This document shows, one piece after another, positions 23,746 through 34,751 of a stretch of 64,000 nucleotides of DNA. Position 1 is the first letter of the stretch. The number at the start of each line of letters is the position of its first letter. Made by a program: the position numbers and the translations under genes. Source of the stretch: Capsicum annuum (lineage: Eukaryota; Streptophyta; Magnoliopsida; Solanales; Solanaceae); assembly GCF_002878395.1 (NCBI RefSeq), contig NW_025825212.1, forward strand, positions 10,580 to 74,579, read 5' to 3'. The notes beneath the pieces are model-generated. The model was not told where the DNA came from and ran no database searches. It saw only the letters and a list, made by a program, of their open reading frames with translations.

Positions 23746-25775
23746 AGCTGTATCAATTTTGATATGCTGCCTTATCTCGTATATCAAATGACCCCTAACA
23801 TTATAACAAGCTAATCAATCGAAAATACATCTATTCCACTTTATTTGAACCCAAAATCTTTTAAAAATTGAAAGAATTCATATGGTTATTCTTTTACGCT
23901 ACTCCGTACAACCTACTCTAACACTCTCTTTTTACTATTGATAAAACCCTAACAAAATCATATGCGATGGAAAAAGAAATGCTAACTACATTTGGTTGAC
24001 AGTATAAATTTATCCATTAACTTATGTCGTCAACCAAATACATTATAAATTTGTCTCATACTTAATCCTGAGATATCCCACCTTATCCTATAGAACCAAA
24101 TGACCCCTCTACCTAAATAGCTAGTCCGGTCGATTATATACATCTATTTTGACCCAAAATTTCACATAACCCTAATGAAATCATATGCCAATAAAAGGGG
24201 AAAAACTAATTTTGTTTGGTTGACGATCATTAATTTATACCATCAATCAAATATTGTAGTAAATTTTATCTCATACTTAATCGTGAGATACCCTACCTCA
24301 TCCCTCAAAACCAAATGACTCTCAACCCAAATAGCTAGTCATCTCTATTATATACATCTATTTTGACCTGAATTTTCACATAACCCTAATGAAATCACAT
24401 TCCAATAGATGGGAAAAAACCCAATTGTGTTTGGTTGACGATGATCAGTTATACAACAACAACAACATACCCCGTGTATCCTAACAAAGAGAGGTTTGGG
24501 GATGGTAAAGTACACATAGTTCATACCACTACCTCAGATGAAGTAAAGAGGCACACTGTCAACCAAATTTAATATGAATTTTATCTCTTACTTAATCTTG
24601 AGATATCACATCTTACCCAGCATACCAAATGACATCATCAACCTAAATAGCTAGTCAGGTTAATTATATACAACTATTTTTGACCCAAAATTTTACAAAA
24701 CGCTAATAAAATCAGACACCGATAGGGAAAAACCCTAATGTGTTTGATTGAAGATGATTTATTTATACCATCAACAAAATATAGTACAAATTTTATCTCA
24801 TACGTAATCATGACACATTCCACCCACCTCATCCCGCAAAACTAAAAGACCCCTCAACTCAAATAGCTAGTCCGGTCGATTATATACATCTATTTTGACT
24901 AAAAATTTCACATAATTCTAACGAAGTCATACACCAATAGAAGGAAAAAACCCTAATTGTGTTTGATTTGCGATAATTAATTTATACTGTCTACCAAAAA
25001 CAGTATAAATTTTATCTCATACTTATATAATCTTGAGATATCCCCCCTCATCTTGCAAAACCAAATGCCCCATCAACCCAATTAGCTAGTCAGGTCGATT
25101 ATATACATTATTTTGATCTAAAATTTTTAAAAACACTGATAAAATCATACACCAATAGAAGAAAAACTTAATTGTGTTTGGTTGACGATGATTAATTTAC
25201 ACCATCAATGAAACACAACATAAATTTTATCTCATACATAATCCTGAGATATCCCATCTCATCCAAAATATCCAAACTACCCCTCAACCCAAATAGCTAG
25301 TCGAGTTGATTATATACATCTATTTTTTGACCCAAAATTTTGACAAAACCCGAATAAAATCATACATCAATAGGGAAAACCCCCTAATTATATTGAATTG
25401 ATGATGATTATTTTATATAGTTAAATACTTAATCTTGAGGTATCTCATCTTATCCTGCATACCAAAACACCTTATCAACCCAAATTGCTAGTTAGGTCTA
25501 TTATATACATTTGTTTTGACCCAAAATTTTACAAAACCCTAATAAACCATTCACTGATTGGAAAAAGAATCCCAATTGTGTTTGATTGATGATGATTAAT
25601 TTATATCATTTTATATTTTATCTTGAGATATTCCATTTTATCTTGCATAAAAAAAATCTCTTAACCCAAATAGCTAGTTGGGTCGATTATATACATCTAT
25701 TTTGACCCTAAATTTTAAAAATCCTAAAATAAATTCATACACCAACTGAAAGAAAAAAGAAACCATAATTAAATG
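23746..25775. repeat. Array of about 210-bp degenerate tandem units, about 8-9 copies
   Basis: The marker TAGCTAGT recurs at about 24118, 24332, 24648, 24863, 25082, 25292, 25485 and 25672. Intervals are 186-219 bp, except 317 where a SINE piece is inserted. Each unit also has TATATACATCTATTTTGACC, AACCCTAAT...AAATCATACACCAATAG, TTGGTTGACGATGATTAATTTAT and CTTGAGATATCCCA. Units shorten toward the right. The first part (23746-24060) holds one or two more degenerate units. No coding potential. Confidence 0.85.
24450..24555 (-). mobile_element. SINE fragment inserted in the 210-bp array
   Basis: ACAACAACAACATACCCCGT..., then GAGGTTTGGGGATGG and AGTACACA, is the reverse orientation of the SINE 3' end seen at 23672-23745. 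It accounts for the one long interval (317 instead of about 212 bp) between units, so it entered after the array formed. Confidence 0.65.
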
Positions 25776-26260
25776 CTAATAATAACTTGGGTTTTGGCTT
25801 TGAGATTTATATGGCCTGATTGATCGTCGGACGGCTTGTTCTCTTTCTTCCTGGTTGCTGCTTCAGACATCTTTTTCCTTTTTTTTCTTCTTCTCTATGA
25901 ATAGTGCATTTATGGTTTGATTTTATCTTTATATATGGGGTGGGAAAATGGTTGGGTAGGGTGGGACATTGAGTAGATTAAAATGGGATGAATGTTTCAT
26001 TGAAAGTAAATTAATGGTATTAAAATGGGCCGAATGTTATGGGATCGTTGAAACTAAAAAGTTTTAAAAAGAGAAAACTATCTTCTTTTTAATGAACTAA
26101 AAAGAAAAATAGTCAAATAAATTAAAGTAGGTGAATATTTTCCTTTTAGAGATAACAATAGCTTTTTTAAACAAAATATCCATAAATAAGTCCTCATAAA
26201 TGAAATTTTAACCAAGATAATTAGGTTATTTTAAGTGAAAATGGGTTTTACATTTGATTT
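25776..26260. other. Intergenic, AT-rich, nothing recognised
   Basis: No open frame of note. A loose duplication is present: TTAAAATGGG followed by GAATGTT and a GTTGAAA/ATTGAAA tract at about 25977-26010 and 26022-26060. CT-rich sequence near 25845-25895 looks like the leader of a lost gene, but no start or product can be supported. Confidence 0.4.
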
Positions 26261-26299
26261 GAGGATTGCATCAAGCACGGAGATGTGATAGGCTGGCTA

Positions 26300-26620
26300 T
26301 GAATGGTTTTAGGTAGGATAAAGGTAGGCTGAAGAAATATAAAAGAGAGGTGATTAGGCATAACATGGAGCAGTTACATCTTACGGAGTACATAGCCCTT
26401 GATACAAATATACAGAGAATGCAAATTAGGTTATAGGGTTAGTGGGTAGGAGTGAGTTCGTAATAGTAGACAGAAGTGCTTTGTTTGCATTTGTGCCTAT
26501 AGTTTTTTGTTCATAGTATTTTGGTAATGTTTGTGATCTCAAAATGATAGTTTATAGTATTACTCTGTCGGTGTATTTTCTTTTATTATGCAGCACTGTG
26601 TTACCCTAATTTGTTGTTTA
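26300..26620 (+). pseudogene. C-terminal end of an RTE-type LINE reverse transcriptase and its 3' UTR
   Basis: Frame 26312-26434 reads DKGRLKKYKREVIRHNMEQ, then LHLTEYIALDTNIQR and a stop. This matches the conserved C-terminal tail of plant RTE-class LINEs (GRPKK-W-EVIR-D, then L-ED-ALDR). AT-rich sequence after it would be the 3' UTR. Only the last 40 residues or so remain, as expected for a 5'-truncated LINE. Confidence 0.7.
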
Positions 26621-26662
26621 TAATTATATTTATATTTTTTTATTTGTTATACTATTTGCTAT

Positions 26663-27292
26663 ATGTCCCAATTTCACAGCTGGGAACACCTTTATGAGAC
26701 CTCTGTTCCTACTCCCCAAGAGAAGGAAGTGAGGATGTTCTATCTAACTTTTTCTGATGATACTTTATTCATAATGAGTCAGGCCTACTATGTGAATATT
26801 GTCCTTGATGAGCAAGTGTTGGTTGAGGTATTGAGTATCCCAACCCAAGGGATCAGGTCCTAAAAGACAAGTATGGGTCTGAGAAGCTGCTGAAGCATAT
26901 TGGCAAGTTGTATGATTTAAATATCAAGTCAATCACAAACAAGTCCTTTAAAGGGGAATTTCAACTTTTATTTGACTTGGTTAACAAAGCTCTTCTTTCG
27001 CGTTCTAAAAAACCACACTGTTGTAGCCGAACCCGACCAATTCCAAATGGAATCCCTTACTAAATTCAATCATATAAACTTGTCTGCTATCATGATAGAG
27101 CATATGTATAAAGTGATGACAACAAAGGATGGAAAGTATGGTCTGGCTTATGGGTTTTTGTTGAATAGAGTGTTTGCCTATTTTGATGTGGATTATGGCC
27201 CTAGAAAGGAAGGATCCCTTAAGCAAATATTTACCTTTTCCACCTTGAAATATAATGAGTGCATACATTATGGTGGTAGATCTGATTAAGGT
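26663..27292 (+). pseudogene. Degenerate ORF of the plant-transposon-protein type
   Basis: The first piece (26663-26863) begins MSQFHSWEHLYETSVPTPQE and contains EVRMFYLTFSDD and a VNIVLDEQVLVEVLSIP tract. After a frameshift the text continues KYGSEKLLKHIGKLYDL, then 26972-27289 in another frame (MTWLTKLFFRVLKNHTVV...). The pattern (EVR-FY, a short acidic turn, an LDE-L--IL-IP segment) is one I associate with abundant uncharacterised Solanaceae proteins encoded by nonautonomous LTR elements. No catalytic motif is visible, and function is unknown. Confidence 0.55.
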
Positions 27293-27299
27293 TCAAACT

Positions 27300-27610
27300 A
27301 GGTTGACTAGTGATCTAGAGAAGATGACCGCTCACTTGGCGCAAAAGGATGCAAAACTTGCTACGCTATTGAGGTTAAAATTATGCTGACCAGTAAGCTA
27401 GAGAAGATGATCACTCACTTGGCGAAGAAGGATGCAGAACTTGCTACGCTAAAGGCAGCTCACTTGAAGAGGCAAGAACAGGGACTTAGTGCAAGTGAGA
27501 GCCTACAAGTTGAGAATGAAATGCTAAGGGCCAAGATTCAGAATTTTGAAACCAAAGTTGAGGTCTTGACTGAACAACTCTTGATGAACTATTCCGCTGA
27601 AAATGAATAA
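27300..27610 (+). pseudogene. Coiled-coil C-terminal piece with an 83-bp internal duplication
   Basis: 27383-27610 encodes a 75-residue, heptad-rich, highly charged helix (SKLEKMITHLAKKDAELATL, then SESLQVENEMLRAKI...VLTEQLL) ending in TAA. The segment CTAGAGAAGATGA...GCTACGCTA occurs twice, at about 27315 and 27398 (83 bp apart), the first with a frame break. It is likely the tail of the preceding ORF; such coiled-coil tails are usual in that family. The 3' part to 27880 is AT-rich with AATAAA near 27823. Confidence 0.55.
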
Positions 27611-28129
27611 ATGGCCTTACTTCTTTACTAATTTTATGGTCCTCCTTCTAATCCTTCTGCTTGATGTCTATCCACCCTGGTCCCGCCATGTCTTGTAGTC
27701 TTAAGCCCCTTCTTTAAAGCATGTATTTTAAGCCCCATCTTTTTGTTTTTATCATGTTGTTTACCTTGTACTTGGTTTTTTATTCTCTTGTTCTGGACAA
27801 TGTACGATATTGGTCTTTATGATTAATAAATATTTTGTGTGTTGATGCTATCTTCTTTCTCTTTATATCTAACTTTACTTATTCATGTTAGTGTAGCATT
27901 AATGGCCAGGATTTAACATGTGTGCCTATCTTTTGTGTGGTTTACTATTTTACCTCTTTAATGATGTCAAAAGAGGGAAGATAAGATATATGGATGTGTA
28001 AGAAGTTTAGGGACTAGGTTCTTATCGGCAGGGGAAAAAAAGTACTTTATCCCTTTTTTATCTTTGTTTAGCCAGTATCAGTGATAAGGAAAGAGACTTG
28101 TAGTGGATCTTTTGATAAGATGAGTATGG

Positions 28130-29000
28130 GTTTGCCATCATCAAAAAGGAAAAAATTGATAAGTTTCTAGTTTTGATGACTGACAAACCAACCTTGGGAC
28201 CTGGTTCATGTAAAGCTATGCACAACCTTCTGATGATAAAAATTTCAACCACTCAGGGACCAGGTTCTTCCATACTATGCCTTTCTGCACTAAGTATTCT
28301 TCCAGACTATGCCTTTCTGCATTAAGTTAGCAGCCTAGCTAAAATAGTACCGAGAAAGTTGGTGGCAAAGCTACAACACCTCTTTTTTTCAGACAATCAA
28401 AAAATTCCTAGGTTTTCTTTTCTCATATACATGCAACATGTTACAACAAGAGAACCTAAGCTTCATATGCAAAGAACATCAAATCTTTCTTGAAGCAAAT
28501 CTTTCAACCAAAGCCTCACTTTCTATAGATACCTGTTAAGTGGTTACATTGGTCTTATGCTCGTGTTGAACTTCAGTCTTTGTTTAGTGATTTGTAATCA
28601 TTACATACTACTCTGGTCCATATATTTGAGATGTCGTCATAGTTTGTTCTTTTTATGTGTGTTGAGTCTACTATAGTTAGCTGACATTGAGGATAGAGTT
28701 AGCGTGTTATTGATTCAGTTATAGTTAGTTGGTTTAATGGTGCAATAAAGTTATTACTTTGGAGTCTTGCAATAGAGCTATTGCCAGTTGAGGATTGAGA
28801 GGTTAATCCTTGAACTATGGAGTCTTTATTCAAGTTTTCTTGAAGATAGTGAAGTGGTTAAAAATCCTACGTGGTAAGTTGTTGTTTTACTCCCTTGAGC
28901 AAGGAGGTTTTCACATCAATATTATGTGTGCATTATTTCTTTTACTTTGTGTTTTGTATTTACTCTTGTTCATTACCACACATGTTAGTTAGAGACCAGG
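28130..29000 (+). repeat. LTR-like 3' end of a retroelement
   Basis: GCCATCATCAAAAAGGAAAA at about 28133-28155 looks like a polypurine tract preceded by the CATCATCAAAAAGG context common before LTRs of some Solanaceae copia elements and their nonautonomous relatives. The next 0.85 kb is noncoding and includes a tandem 38-bp duplication (TTCTTCCA-ACTATGCCTTTCTGCA, 28265-28326) and the repeated GG-ACC-GGTTC motif. It may be the 3' LTR for the ORF at 26663-27610. No 5' partner LTR was found, so this is an inference. Confidence 0.45.
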
Positions 29001-29269
29001 TCCCAAAGTTGTTGGGCTAGTCTTACAGTTCTTCAAAGGTAAATATGGTAAGTTTAGTAATGACAAGAGCATATTTGTTCCTATAGTATAACGACAATGG
29101 CATATTTGGCTCCATAGTATAGCTAGGGGTAAATTAAACCAATTAATGAATGTAGACGAGTATTTTTTACCTTTTACCTTTTTAAAATACTACTTTTAAC
29201 TAATAAGAATGTTATATATTAACAAAGACAATAATTTTAAGAAAAAGAAAAAAACAGAAACCTGGTCTA
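29000..29269. other. Short AT-rich spacer
   Basis: Contains two loose copies of GCATATTTG-TCC-ATAGTATA at about 29069-29091 and 29099-29121. Nothing else is recognised. Confidence 0.4.
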
Positions 29270-29690
29270 AGATCATGGTCAAGATCAGGTCCAAAGTCTG
29301 GGTCGCATCTATGGTCAAGGTTGTATTTAAGGATCGAGTCCTAAGTTGGAATTGAGGTCAATGTTCAAGTCTTGCATCGAGGTCGGGTCGAGTTTTTTTT
29401 CTGAGTCGAGACTGGGTTCGAGTCAGGTATCTAATCTCAATTCTAATTGAGGTTCGAGTTGAAATTTGGGGTCAGGTAGAGGGTCTGTCCCTAAGTTGAT
29501 ATTGGGGTCAAGTATCGGGTCAAGGTCAACAATCAGATCTTGAGTCGAACTAGGGTCAGATCGAGAGTTCGATTCTGAGTTGAAGTTAGGGTCAAAATTA
29601 AATCTTAGGTTGTGTTAGGGTTGAATCTCGAATCTAGGTCAAGCCGGGGTTTGAACTTTGTGTTCATATTCTGTTTGGGATCGAGTCCTA
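29270..29690. repeat. Degenerate GGTCGAGT-type simple repeat
   Basis: Dozens of variants of GGTCGAGT, GGTCAAG and GAGTCGA fill about 420 bp at irregular 10-25 bp intervals (for example AGGTCGGGTCGAG near 29382). It is a cryptic simple sequence, purine-rich and strand-asymmetric. It directly abuts the sucrose-transporter fragment. Confidence 0.7.
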
Positions 29691-29985
29691 GCTTGAGTCG
29701 ACAATCTCTTCTCTAGTATGAGAGGAACCACGACTGGGATATAGAGGTTGCTCCTTGGTTTTCGATATTCTAATACAAGTAGTTGTTGCAATAAACATAA
29801 TGTCGAGAATAAAAGTGGCCTTTAGATTGGCACAGTTGATGGTACATGCAGTATTGAGGGTGAAAGGGAAGATCTTATACCAGCCACTGTAAGATCCAGT
29901 TGCAAGGCCAAGAATGTTACCAATGGCCATAAATAAGGAAAAGTATGCATTTGCTAACCGAGTTCTTCTATGATCCTTTTCTGTA
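29688..29985 (-). pseudogene. Fragment of a sucrose transporter (SUT/SUC-like)
   Basis: From about 29980 down to 29688 the minus strand reads DHRRTRLANAYFSLFMAIGN, then ILGLATGSYSGWYKIFPFT, LNTACTINCANLKATFILDI and TTTCIRISKTKEQPL. This is the plant sucrose/H+ symporter (major facilitator GPH family) around transmembrane segments 4-6: the ANAYFSLFMA-GN-LG helix, then the extracellular loop with the paired Cys. About 98 residues remain out of about 500. The frame is open to a stop after EEIVDSS, where it diverges from the family. No exon lies on either side, so it is a captured or dispersed fragment, not a gene. Confidence 0.85.
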
Positions 29986-30424
29986 GATTAGACACTAGAG
30001 AAAGTGTCACTAGTTTGAAGCCAAATTCATGATACAAATATGCACAAAGAAATGACAATGAGTCGTACAAAAATGTAAAACTGAAATATCTCGCCCTGAA
30101 AAAATTAAGCCTTACCAAGCCTTTTCTTTTGGATTTTGGTGGCTATATCGTCTCTGAAATAACACCATCTCTCCATTTATCCCATGGAGGACAGTAGCCT
30201 CCATTTTCACCATTTTTTGTCTTTTCTTATGATGCTTTACTATTTTTCTTCTAAATTTTTGAAACTAGATCTAAATCAATAAATGAGATTTTCTTTTAAA
30301 CTTTGTAAACGTAAGTTAGCTTCAACAAAATGAGGATGTCGTGCAAATTAGGATGTTTTACTAGCTCCTTAGATAGGGTATATAATATTATTAACAACTA
30401 AACTAAGACTTAAGAGTGAAGGGG

Positions 30425-30592
30425 GACTTTTGAGTAACTCGTAAAGTTGTTGTCATATGACCAGGAGGTCACGGGTTCAAGTCTTGAAAACAGTCTCTGA
30501 TAGAAATACAAGATAAGATTGCGTACAATACACCCTTGTGGGCCCTTCCACGGATCTGCGTACAGTGGAACCTTAGTGCACCACCCTGCCCT
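30425..30592 (+). mobile_element. tRNA-derived SINE (Solanaceae TS/SolS type)
   Basis: About 168 bp. GTAAAGTTGTTGTCATATGACC and AGGAGGTCACGGGTTCAAGTC hold a good pol III box B (GGGTTCAAGTC, 30470-30480), with a box A-like tract just upstream. The body has TGCGTACAATACACCC...GTGGGCCCTTCC and the end CTTAGTGCACCACCCTGCCCTTTTT, a typical SINE tail. It looks fairly complete. Confidence 0.8.
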
Positions 30593-30901
30593 TTTTAGTT
30601 TAAACTAAAACCTAAGAGTAATAAGGAACAAGGAGCATGCAATGTATGTAGACAAAGTAGGTCTAATCATTAGACTCTATAATAATCACTTCTTTTTTGA
30701 GATATAGACTCCACAATCTTGTCAGAAACAAGCAAGTGCTTCTTATTTGCTTTTGTTATCCTGCACAAGGAGATAATGAACATCTCTAGGACAATTAGCT
30801 CAAATTTTGATCTCAGAGGGAGAAGAAGGTGATAATGATTTATTATGCTCCGGGAATGAAGTTTGTTCAAAATCAACACCACCACAAGCATACATTTCCA
30901 A

Positions 30902-30921
30902 CCCCCCCCCCCCCCCCCCCC
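30902..30921 (+). repeat. Run of 20 C residues
   Basis: A perfect mononucleotide C20 tract between TTTCCAA and AATTTAAAC. It is very unusual in this AT-rich sequence; G/C homopolymers of this length are unstable and may also be mis-sized by sequencing. Confidence 0.95.
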
Positions 30922-31079
30922 AATTTAAACACACTACAATCCATTGTGCACTCAAGCACTACAACTAAAAAAATAAAATTCCACAGCCCCCAAATGCTTC
31001 TAGATATGTGATGCCAAAACATTAACTAGTTTTTGTTTGTTCTCATATAAACAGTTCACAGATGGATAATTTGGAAGCC

Positions 31080-31605
31080 AAAAACACCATAAAAAATTGC
31101 TTGTTTTGGGTGGATGGCAACTACAAATGCTTGTTTGACTCAACAAATGTTACAGAGGAGGATTTTCATTGTCTAGTAGGTGTTCTGTGTGTAAAGGGAA
31201 GAGGAATCAGCTAACCATTTGTTGATTCACTGTAAATTTTCTTGGCAGATTTGGGCAATTTTCTTATGTATGTTTGGAGTGCATTGAGTCATGCGACGAG
31301 ATGTAAAAAGTTTATTATTAATCTGGCAATTGCAGAGTTGGAAGCCATATGAGAAAGTATGGAGAACACCCCGTGTACAGTATGTGGAGTAGCTGGTTGG
31401 GAAGAAAGAGAAGGTGCTTTGAAAGAAAGAGGAAGCAGATAATCTTTACCTTATCAACAAAAAAAGAGAGTAAGCAGATTGCAGCTGTTAAGCATAACTG
31501 TATAGATAACTTAATCTACTGGTGTAGGGAAAGGACAATTGATGAACTGTCAGTTGAGCTAGATTTTATACTCTTTGAGATGAAAGATTGTTTTGTCATT
31601 TGAAG
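31080..31605 (+). pseudogene. LINE reverse-transcriptase C-terminal zinc-binding (zf-RVT) remnant
   Basis: Pieces in shifting frames read NHLLIHCKFSWQIWAIF (about 31216-31266), matching the C-H-C end of the zf-RVT domain of plant non-LTR elements. They continue VWRTP...RKRRCFERK (31349-31440) and NCIDNLIYWCRE (31495-31530), which correspond to the W-ER--R-FE and N---FYFWC motifs at the family's C-terminus. The copy is 5'-truncated and frameshifted. Confidence 0.7.
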
Positions 31606-33339
31606 ACTAAAGTAGTTCTGTTATTTTTCTTTTTGCAGTACCTACGGGGTACTTGCTTTGATAAAATTTACTTTACCTTGTCAAAAGAAACAGTTCACAG
31701 ATGGATAGAGTCAAATTATGGTTCTTACTTGTTTAGCTCACCATTGCAAATGACGTGGGCTCAGGATCTACCGTTCTGTAGAGCAAACTTTAGCTTTTAT
31801 TACATGTTTGTTCTTACTCTGTCAAGGGTTAATAACCAAGTCAAAGGACGGACTAAAAGGCCATATCTCCTTGGTATGTTCTGGCTAGACATGTTAACTG
31901 GATAATATCAAGGACTATAGTATAGTTACTGCTAAACATTAGGCACCATTGAGCCTTTCCTCACACTGCACTATACTAGTTCGAACCAATAGTGATAGGG
32001 ACTAAAGCAAAAAGGAAAAACTCAAATAGATTCACTGAGAACTTGATCTATGTTCTATTAAATGATATGATTTAAAGAATCTGATTACAGAAGGAACAAT
32101 GGAGTGATCCTAATAAGTAATACCGGCATATGATCTTTTCACCGTCAATTGTTTGAGTTACCAATTGTAAACTAATAGGTATGATTTATTCACGATTGAT
32201 ATCAGGGCTCTTTTTATCTAACTTTTCTGCTACTTCCCGCAGTGGAGTGGACATTAATATTTTGACAATGAAAAGCTTTCAACTGTCCATAGGAAAAATA
32301 CACAAAAATCCAATTGTTGACAAAACTCTACACCACAAGACTGAAGTTTAGTGCAAGTGCGCAAGGGGCCAAACAACTAATTTATCAAATTGTTTTCCGA
32401 ATGAATTCTTGCTACTTCTTCCTTTTTTTAGCGTCATTTGCTCGACTTCTACGACCTTAGCATTTACCTCATCAATAGTTACAATTCTGCAAGCAATTGT
32501 GGATTGGTGATGGAAGCAAAGTCAATTGATGTTATCGCACTGACCTTCCCAGGCATGCTTAGCTAAATAGTGGCATGTAACCTCATTTACTTGAGAAAAT
32601 TGAAGGAAATGTGTCATTTAAATCTTGAATTAAGTATAGGTGAGATTCACTAACTTAAAGGGTCAAACATAGTTAGGAAACTTGATTAATATTTTCAAAA
32701 CTTTCTAATCTTTTCAAAAATACAAATCAACCCAACCCACACCCCTCTTCAATCCAAATCAACCGTCTCTCTCCTCTCTTTACAGCTTCTCCCAATCAAC
32801 AGTTCTGCAAATTTCTCCTTTCAATCCCCATCGACTTCAACCTCCAATGACAAATAGTTGGGCTTTGAGTTCTTTTTCAACTTCAACCGTCAATCGACAT
32901 GACAACCTTGCTCTCCGGCCACAACAACTTCGAATTCTTCATCGTTCCTTTTCTTCTTTCAAAGGTAAAAAATTATGGCCTTTTTAATTTTGAAGAAAAC
33001 GAGGAACTTGAGTCAACTTCTTTTATAGTATTGGTTAACAATTTCAATATTTGTTGCTTTAATTTGAAATGCGGTTTGAATAAAATCCTAATTTATGGTA
33101 TTTCTTCTCTTTTCTTTTTGAAGTGAATTATGATTTTTTGTTGTTTATTGCATTTTTTTGAAGTTTGATTTTTTTGTTGTTTGTGTTTATACAAACAAAA
33201 CAACGATTTTGATGTTTTTGGTGTTGCGGTTGTTGCTGGGTTGATTTGTTCTTGTTCATGGTAAAAATGGTGATATTATTGTTGTTTTGTTGAACAAAAT
33301 CGTGCTACTGTTTTTTTCTCCAATAGATTATCCAACTAG
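31606..33339. other. Largely featureless tract; CT-rich leader near the right end
   Basis: No gene is supported between 31606 and 32700. From 32700 to 32960 the plus strand is CT-rich (CTCTCTCCTCTCTTTACAGC) with an ATG at 32899 opening 75 codons (MTTLLSGHNNFEFF...). It may be the first exon and leader of the Ulp1-like gene whose later exons begin near 34750, because the palindrome array between them behaves as an intron. The link rests on position only. Confidence 0.35.
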
Positions 33340-34660
33340 TGCAATATATTAACCATTTGATGCAACAGATTTAGCATATGATGTAACAGATTAACCATCC
33401 GATGCAACAGAGGAACCATCAGATTAAAAATCTAATATAATAGATTAACCATATGATGCAACATATTAACCATCTGATGCAATAAATTAATCATCTAATG
33501 CAATAGAGAAATCATCGGATAAAAAATCAGATATAGCAAATTAACCATATGATGCAACAGATTAACCATATGTTGTAACAGATTTACCATCTGATGCAAC
33601 AGATTTACTATTGAATGCAACGAAGGAACCATCAAATAAAAGATCTAATGCAAAAGATAAACCTCCTGTTGGATAAAATCCTATCAACTATTCAAATAGG
33701 ACATGTCCAAGACTTAATTTTTCCAACTGATCAATCATCTATCGCGATAGACGACCCTTCTGTTGGAAAAAAATCTAAATAATATTGATCGTTGATAATT
33801 GTTTCAATAGATCACTCATTTATTGAAACAAATGTGTGATATGTTGCACATACCATTCATATGTCTCAACAGATCAGTGATATGTTTTGTATTATAACAA
33901 CAGATTACTCAGTCGTTGCTACAACGTAGATAATTGTTCAAACAAATCATTCATATGTTGTAATAAATATGTGATCTATTGCACAGACCATTCATCTATC
34001 TCAACAGATGAGTGATATATTTTGTATTGTTGCAACAAATTTCTCACCTATTGCTACAGCGTTGATAACTATTCCAATAGATTACTCATATGTTGTAACA
34101 GATATGTTATCTGATACACTGATTATTAATCTATCTTAATAGATGAGTGATATGTTTTATATTATCACAATAGATTACTCAGTCATTACTATAGGTTAGT
34201 TAACTATTCCAATAGATATGTTGCAACAGATATTGATCTGTTGCACAAATCATTCATATATCTTAACAGATGAGTGATATGTTTTATATTATCGCAATAG
34301 ATTACTCACCTGTTATAACAGGTTAGTTAACTATTCCAACAGATAACTCATATATTACAATAGATATATAATCTGTTGCACAGACCATTCATTTATCTTA
34401 ACAGATAAGTGATATATTTTGTATTGTCACAACAAATTACTCATTCATTGCAACAGGTTAGCTAAATATTCCAACAGATCACTCATATGTTGTAATAAAT
34501 GTGTGATCTGTTGCACCGTCCATTTATTTTTCTAAACAAATGAGTGATATTTTTTGTGTTGTTACAACAGATTACTCATCCATTGCAACAGGTTAGTTAT
34601 TTGGTGCAGCAGATAACCTACCTGGTGCAACAGATGTGTGATTTGTTGCAACTGTTATTT
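33340..34660. repeat. Palindromic CAACAGAT/ATCTGTTG array, copy A
   Basis: Two parts. 33340-33660 has a short period of about 21 bp built on GATGCAACAGATTAACCATATG. 33800-34640 has six units of about 132 bp marked by CTATTCCAACAGATCACTCATATG-like starts near 33808, 33935, 34067, 34202, 34330 and 34466. Both are made of the half-site CAACAGAT and its complement ATCTGTTG. The consensus ATCTGTTGCAACAGAT is a perfect 16-bp palindrome. It ends just upstream of an acceptor-like TTAATTTTAG at about 34752, so it lies in or before an intron. Confidence 0.88.
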
Positions 34661-34751
34661 TACTGGTTTGCATATTAGATTTACTGTTATCCTATTTTAA
34701 TGAGGTATTAATCAACTATAACATATTTTTTTGTGTTCCTATTAATTTTAG

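Noticed and set aside
30670..30891. A 73-codon minus-strand frame (MLVVVLILNKLHSRS...)
   Set aside because: It looks protein-like in places but matches no family I can name, has no supporting exon and abuts a simple repeat.
33340..34660. Possible CRISPR-like array
   Set aside because: The repeats are short, degenerate and palindromic, without unique spacers, and lie in a plant genome next to spliced transposon genes.
34733..34751. The MFLLIL start of the copy A gene as a true initiator
   Set aside because: It lies within an intron-like TTCCTATTAATTTTAG acceptor; the shared sequence of both copies fits coding only after the acceptor.
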